From positions 62,001 to 126,000 of the forward strand of contig NZ_JBKAHK010000005.1 in NCBI RefSeq assembly GCF_046298265.1: 64,000 nt of DNA, in the 5' to 3' direction. Origin of the DNA: Gillisia xinjiangensis. GTDB lineage: Bacteria > Bacteroidota > Bacteroidia > Flavobacteriales > Flavobacteriaceae. The translations under genes and the position numbers were made by a program. The notes under the pieces were generated by a model. That model searched no databases. It was not told where the DNA came from and was given only the letters and a program-made list of their open reading frames with translations. Each line of letters begins with the position of its first letter. Within the stretch, counting starts at the first letter, position 1. Below, piece after piece: positions 60,660 through 64,000 of this stretch.

Positions 60660-60827
60660 CCAGATATAGAAGACTTATTGCAGAAACTGGACGCCATTAA
60701 GATTAGGGGGATCATGATTTTGGTAGGATCGAAATATTATAAAATGGCTATCGGAAACCCCCACGAACCTAAAGACTTCTTCCCAGCAATTTTAAAAGCT
60801 GGGAAGGAGCCGGTGATTGGTAATTAA
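60660..60827 (+). pseudogene. short gene-like fragment without its own start
   Basis: A 55-codon open frame, preceded in frame by TAG, that reads like the C-terminal end of a soluble protein (PDIEDLLQKLDAIKIRG, then ILVGSKYYKMAIGNPHEPKD). The first in-frame ATG (60714) would leave 37 residues. The sequence looks coding but has no family I can name, so it may be a gene remnant or a very small gene. Confidence 0.25.
60779..60806. terminator. terminator behind the copper receptor gene
   Basis: CTTCCCAGC pairs with GCTGGGAAG around a 10-nt AT-rich loop, downstream of the TonB receptor gene (ends 60853, minus strand). There is no long T-run on the minus strand. Confidence 0.5.
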
Positions 60828-60852
60828 AAATTTATTTTTTATTAATTCCTTG

Positions 60853-62853
60853 TTATTGAATTGTATAATTCAAATTCACAAATACATTACGCCCTCTCCT
60901 TGGAATATTATTCCAATCGGAAAAGCTGGAGTAATAAGTGTCGAATAAATTTTCAGCTCCTAATTTAACGATCAGATTCTGGCTGTTGAGCAAGCCTGTT
61001 TTTGAAGCTGATAGATTAACAATTGAATAAGCTGCAGTTTCATTCTCCCCAAATTCGGGACTAAAATCCCTTTGTTTTGTGGCTCCCAGGAAGGAGGTTT
61101 CTATGGCGAACGATCCCTTTCTATACCGTAAGGAGGTTTGATAGCTCAAGGGTTGTACCAGGGGTAAATTTCTGTTTTTGTTGTCCCGTCCATAACTAAA
61201 CATTAATTTACCGTTCCAGTTCCAGTTTTTATGCAAAGCATACCCTAGAGATAAGTCGGCATTGAAAAGCGAAGCATATTCCAGCTGTTCATAAATTTTG
61301 ATCCCGTTTGCACCAATGGTCATTGGACTTAGCAAGGGATCTGGTTTTCCAATGATATAATCCAGGATATGAAAGTACGATCCGGTAAGCATTGCATTCC
61401 ATTTTTCATTTTCAAAACCTACCGAAGAATTTATTTCAAAAGATTTTTCATTGCTCATATGAGGGTTTCCAATGTAATCAAAACCATCAAAACTATTAAA
61501 AAGATAAAAGCCATAGCCTTCGGAAACCGAAGGAGCACGCTCTCCATAAGCTGTTCCCAGGGTATAGTCCATATTTTTATGATGAAGTTGTACTTGTGAG
61601 GAGAAACTCCTTAAATAACGCTCCTTAGTATCGGTCATTTCCGGATAAAATATTTGAAGGCTTTGCAACCCAAAAGCACTTGTAACCTCATTGTTATGTC
61701 TTCCCAGGCTTGTGGTGAATTGTAAGGAATAATGATCGTTTAAAGCGATTAAATCCTCGAGATAAACACCAGTATAAAGGGTTCTTACAAATGGCCAGGT
61801 GAGCATAAACATATCTCTTTCATTTGGATCATCGGGGAACATAGTCATCTCTGCCAATGATTTATTGTAAAATGAATTTATGTTTGCGGTTAACCTGTGT
61901 TTATCCAGCGACATATTTGCTTTGGAATAAAAACCATAGGTATCGCTCCAACCTGGCATATCCATGCGTATGGGGACATCGGGGCGTTTGGAATCATCCA
62001 TTTGATGGGTAATAGTGTTGAAATAAAGTTTGGATTCCCAATGCGTTATAAATTCCAGGGGTTGATGAACCTCATACTTTAAAGAACCTATAAAGGCTCT
62101 TGCCAGGGAAACATCCATTGGCAAAGCCGGGTATCCAACATCATTCGCTTCATCATAAATAAACGAGCCTTCTATAGATTGATTTTCTGTAAGTTTAAAC
62201 CCACTGATGGCTGAGAAATTATACTTTGTAAACTGTGAATACAACACTTCCTTATTTCCCCCAGCCTTGTAGTTTTCGGCATCGCGATACATAAAATCGG
62301 TATTGATATAGAAGGAATCGTTTGCATACTGTAGTTCTGTTCCAGCAATTTTTTGTTCTCCATTGGATTCTCCCCCTGTGTTTACGCCAACTTTCCAGCC
62401 TGTTTCTTTAAAACCGGTTTTCCGTCGTTTTAAGTCGATACTTCCTCCAATAGTCGCCCCATTTTCAGCGCCTTGCTGTCCACTGGAAATAGAAGCTTCA
62501 GATAAGTTTGAAATCTCAACGTAGGATGTTATAGGGTCCATTTTGTCTGTACAGGCGCCAAAAATTCGCATCCCGTCAATGGTGATCACTGTGCGCTCTG
62601 TGGCCATCCCATTGATCATAGGTTCCCAGGCGTACGCACCCCTTTTTATCATCGTTACTTTGGAAGAGGATTCTAAATATTCATCGATGGAGGCAAGTGG
62701 TTTGGAGATTTTTTGAGACACTTTAGGTTTTTGGCCAATTAGGATAATTTCCTTCAGGGAAACCGGGGCTAGGGTATCGGTATATTTTTCCTGTGCGTGA
62801 AGCATCGGAGTCATCAGCAGTAATAAAACGGTTGAATAGATGAACTTTTTCAT
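60853..62853 (-). CDS. TonB-dependent copper receptor (OprC/NosA-like)
   Basis: A 666-residue outer membrane receptor. The signal peptide ends near LHAQ (residue 21). The plug domain runs to about 165 and contains TVITIDGMRIFGACTDKMDP with Cys101 and Met105, the copper-binding type of motif seen in OprC/NosA receptors. A beta barrel follows, ending in NYTIQ. OprC-like proteins import copper. The gene follows a YtkA-like lipoprotein gene on the same strand, and its leader holds a micro-ORF and a palindrome. Confidence 0.82.
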   Translation of the reverse strand: MKKFIYSTVLLLLMTPMLHAQEKYTDTLAPVSLKEIILIGQKPKVSQKISKPLASIDEYLESSSKVTMIKRGAYAWEPMINGMATERTVITIDGMRIFGACTDKMDPITSYVEISNLSEASISSGQQGAENGATIGGSIDLKRRKTGFKETGWKVGVNTGGESNGEQKIAGTELQYANDSFYINTDFMYRDAENYKAGGNKEVLYSQFTKYNFSAISGFKLTENQSIEGSFIYDEANDVGYPALPMDVSLARAFIGSLKYEVHQPLEFITHWESKLYFNTITHQMDDSKRPDVPIRMDMPGWSDTYGFYSKANMSLDKHRLTANINSFYNKSLAEMTMFPDDPNERDMFMLTWPFVRTLYTGVYLEDLIALNDHYSLQFTTSLGRHNNEVTSAFGLQSLQIFYPEMTDTKERYLRSFSSQVQLHHKNMDYTLGTAYGERAPSVSEGYGFYLFNSFDGFDYIGNPHMSNEKSFEINSSVGFENEKWNAMLTGSYFHILDYIIGKPDPLLSPMTIGANGIKIYEQLEYASLFNADLSLGYALHKNWNWNGKLMFSYGRDNKNRNLPLVQPLSYQTSLRYRKGSFAIETSFLGATKQRDFSPEFGENETAAYSIVNLSASKTGLLNSQNLIVKLGAENLFDTYYSSFSDWNNIPRRGRNVFVNLNYTIQ

Positions 62854-62862
62854 ATGTAGACT

Positions 62863-62882
62863 TTTATTGTTTTTTTATTGGT
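62863..62882 (-). promoter_or_regulatory. conserved A-rich leader box before the TonB receptor gene
   Basis: On the minus strand this reads ACCAATAAAAAAACAATAAA. It matches the box before the SQR-like gene (2529-2547) and also ends 9 nt before the start codon. Confidence 0.55.
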
Positions 62883-62902
62883 CTCCCGATAGCTATCGGG
62901 AG
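62883..62902. other. perfect 20-bp palindrome in the TonB receptor leader
   Basis: CTCCCGATAG and its exact reverse complement CTATCGGGAG abut with no spacer. It lies between the micro-ORF and the A-rich box. On the minus strand an A-rich stretch follows, not a T-run, so it is not a classical terminator; a structured leader or a protein-binding site is more likely. Confidence 0.6.
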
Positions 62903-62916
62903 TAATTCGCATATCT

Positions 62917-62952
62917 TTATCGGTGTTTATATTGCGTTTCTGTTATGCTCAT
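62917..62952 (-). CDS. 11-residue leader micro-ORF, MSITET family (copy B)
   Basis: An 11-codon frame reads MSITETQYKHR and stops with TAA, 63 nt before the TonB receptor start. It is the partner of MSITETRSKHQ at 2568-2603: same length, 8 of 11 residues equal, silent third-base differences in three of the shared codons. Sequence upstream of the ATG is not shared. Whether it is translated is not known. Confidence 0.6.
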   Translation of the reverse strand: MSITETQYKHR

Positions 62953-63049
62953 TTCATGGTGCTGTTTTTATAGCAGCTGCCCGAAATAATGGTTCTAAAA
63001 TGAATCACTTCAGAAGAGAAATATTTAGGACAGCTTATAATTAGTGTAT

Positions 63050-63892
63050 TTAAAATTCCAGTTCCATAAAGATGGTGCTTGCTTCATTCGAATCTGTAAC
63101 AGATTCGCCTTTTACAATTTCTCCCAAATCATTTTCTAATTGAAGATTGATTTTCCAATACCCGGTCATGGTTAGATTTAACTTTCCATAGTAAAGGTGG
63201 TCTTCCGGGGATTGTATTAGATCTACATTATTAGGCGAACTGTGGTTACCCATACTGGGCATTCTGGGGTCGATCTTCACCCTGTAGCCATTTACCAACG
63301 GGAAAGTCATCATGTTTTCCATTTTAAAAACTCCCATGCTTATCTCGTTCGTTGCAACTTTTGGTGTAGCGGGATCTATTATGGCAAGAATATATTTTAT
63401 GCCGTCTGTCCCTGTAAATACAGAAACCCTTCTTCTTTGAGATGCGGGCACAGTTATCCTGGCAGTAACGGTATAATTCATCCCGTTAACGGAATAATCC
63501 AGGGTTAAAGACCAGTATTCAGTTGGATTTTCTGCCATTTGAAAAACGATAAATCCTTGATAAAGGCTTTCTGTAGCGGGTGTTTTAGTCACTTCAGAAA
63601 TTGGGGAGGAATGTTGTTTTGTTTCCATGTGCATGACGGGTTTCCAATCAATGTGGGCATTGGTCACAAATTTCTGGTCGCTTTTATCTTTAATTCGAAG
63701 AAATATTTTGTTGTAACCCTGCTCTAGTTGTCCGGAGGATGAGTATAATTCAACCTGGTGGGTTTCATTTTCCATGGTTTGAATTTTCACTAAATCGGCA
63801 ACTTCATTTACTGGCATAATTTCATCGGAATCTGAGGAACATGAAGTGAATATTACCAGGAGTAAAAGACTTATATAGTGTATGATTTTCAT
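63050..63892 (-). CDS. lipoprotein with two YtkA-like domains, copper-linked
   Basis: A 280-residue protein with a lipoprotein signal (FTSCSS, lipidated Cys19) and two similar beta-sandwich repeats, YtkA/FixH-like. Each holds a Met/His cluster: PVMHMETKQHSSP and RMPSMGNHSSPNN. Such Met/His sets bind copper. The TonB copper receptor follows on the same strand, 197 bp away with the micro-ORF between, so this is probably its surface or periplasmic partner. An inverted repeat CTTTCGA/TCGAAAG (63927-63952) lies 35 bp upstream of the start. Confidence 0.75.
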   Translation of the reverse strand: MKIIHYISLLLLVIFTSCSSDSDEIMPVNEVADLVKIQTMENETHQVELYSSSGQLEQGYNKIFLRIKDKSDQKFVTNAHIDWKPVMHMETKQHSSPISEVTKTPATESLYQGFIVFQMAENPTEYWSLTLDYSVNGMNYTVTARITVPASQRRRVSVFTGTDGIKYILAIIDPATPKVATNEISMGVFKMENMMTFPLVNGYRVKIDPRMPSMGNHSSPNNVDLIQSPEDHLYYGKLNLTMTGYWKINLQLENDLGEIVKGESVTDSNEASTIFMELEF

Positions 63893-64000
63893 TTTTTGAG
63901 ATTTAAAATTAGGTAGGGGTATCCCTCTTTCGACTTGAATTTAAATCGAAAGGAGCGTCCATTTTGTTTGTATTATCTTAAGAAATCAGGATAGCCCGGC

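Larger units (their letters stand above)
60466..60852. other. intergenic region with a terminator and a gene-like fragment
   Basis: Contains a strong hairpin (60779-60806) behind the TonB receptor gene and a plus-strand open frame (60660-60827) described separately. Otherwise AT-rich with no clear ftsH promoter. Confidence 0.5.

Noticed and set aside
1..64000. Search for CRISPR arrays, tRNA/rRNA genes, IS elements and phage genes
   Set aside because: No regular repeat-spacer array, no tRNA-like arms, no transposase, integrase or phage structural protein was seen by eye; a covariance or profile search was not possible here.

Overview
The window looks like a chromosomal segment of a marine-type Flavobacteriaceae (Bacteroidota; the Gramella/Salegentibacter/Zunongwangia area is an inference). 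The DNA is AT-rich. Promoters carry the Bacteroidota -7 element TAnnTTTG, translation starts are A-rich without clear Shine-Dalgarno sites, and the gene families are typical of the phylum (YaiO-type outer membrane protein, DUF4494, TonB-dependent receptor, split DnaE/DinB pair). I saw no tRNA, rRNA, CRISPR array, IS element or prophage.

Layout. 0.5-14.4 kb is a sulfur-compound oxidation island: a cysteine-free SQR-like flavoprotein, a cysteine-containing ArsR regulator, a TauE exporter, a persulfide dioxygenase-rhodanese fusion, two further rhodaneses, an HMA protein, a TsdA-type thiosulfate dehydrogenase, a DoxX / periplasmic DsrE / SoxB-like operon, an OprD-like porin and a split YeeE/YedE thiosulfate importer. 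14.5-31 kb is mainly housekeeping: YbbA/YbbP/TesA, a histidine kinase, exonuclease VII, saccharopine dehydrogenase-like, SDR, aldehyde dehydrogenase, Dus, a radical SAM protein and a BLUF protein. 31-40 kb has transporters, stress proteins and a DinB-DnaE translesion pair. 41-45 kb is a copper-resistance block (Met-rich lipoprotein, SHOCT protein, CopB ATPase). 46-51 kb holds an LTA-synthase-like protein and a YaiO-type outer membrane protein. 51-56 kb has a NirK-cytochrome c fusion, a SUMF1 protein, a Sco protein and a His-rich polytopic membrane protein. 56-58.5 kb is a second sulfur locus (SQR, TusE/DsrC-like, DsrE-like). FtsH and a copper TonB receptor with its lipoprotein close the window.

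How they work together. Seven promoters, six in the first island and one 45 kb away in front of the second SQR operon, carry a palindrome TGTAAC-N4-GTTAC(A/T). In every case its centre lies 29.5 bp upstream of the first base of a TAnnTTTG-like -7 element. This is the geometry of a class II CRP/FNR-type activator site, and it ties TauE, persulfide dioxygenase, TsdA, porin, YeeE/YedE, the DoxX/DsrE/SoxB side and SQR/TusE/DsrE into one proposed regulon for sulfide, persulfide and thiosulfate oxidation. The regulator is not in the window.

A second, unexpected signal is a pair of 11-codon micro-ORFs (MSITETRSKHQ and MSITETQYKHR) in the leaders of the cysteine-free SQR-like gene and of the copper TonB receptor, 60 kb apart. 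They differ at synonymous third positions. Each is followed by a palindrome and by a near-identical 19-20 nt box ending exactly 9 nt before the start codon. I know of no described leader of this kind.
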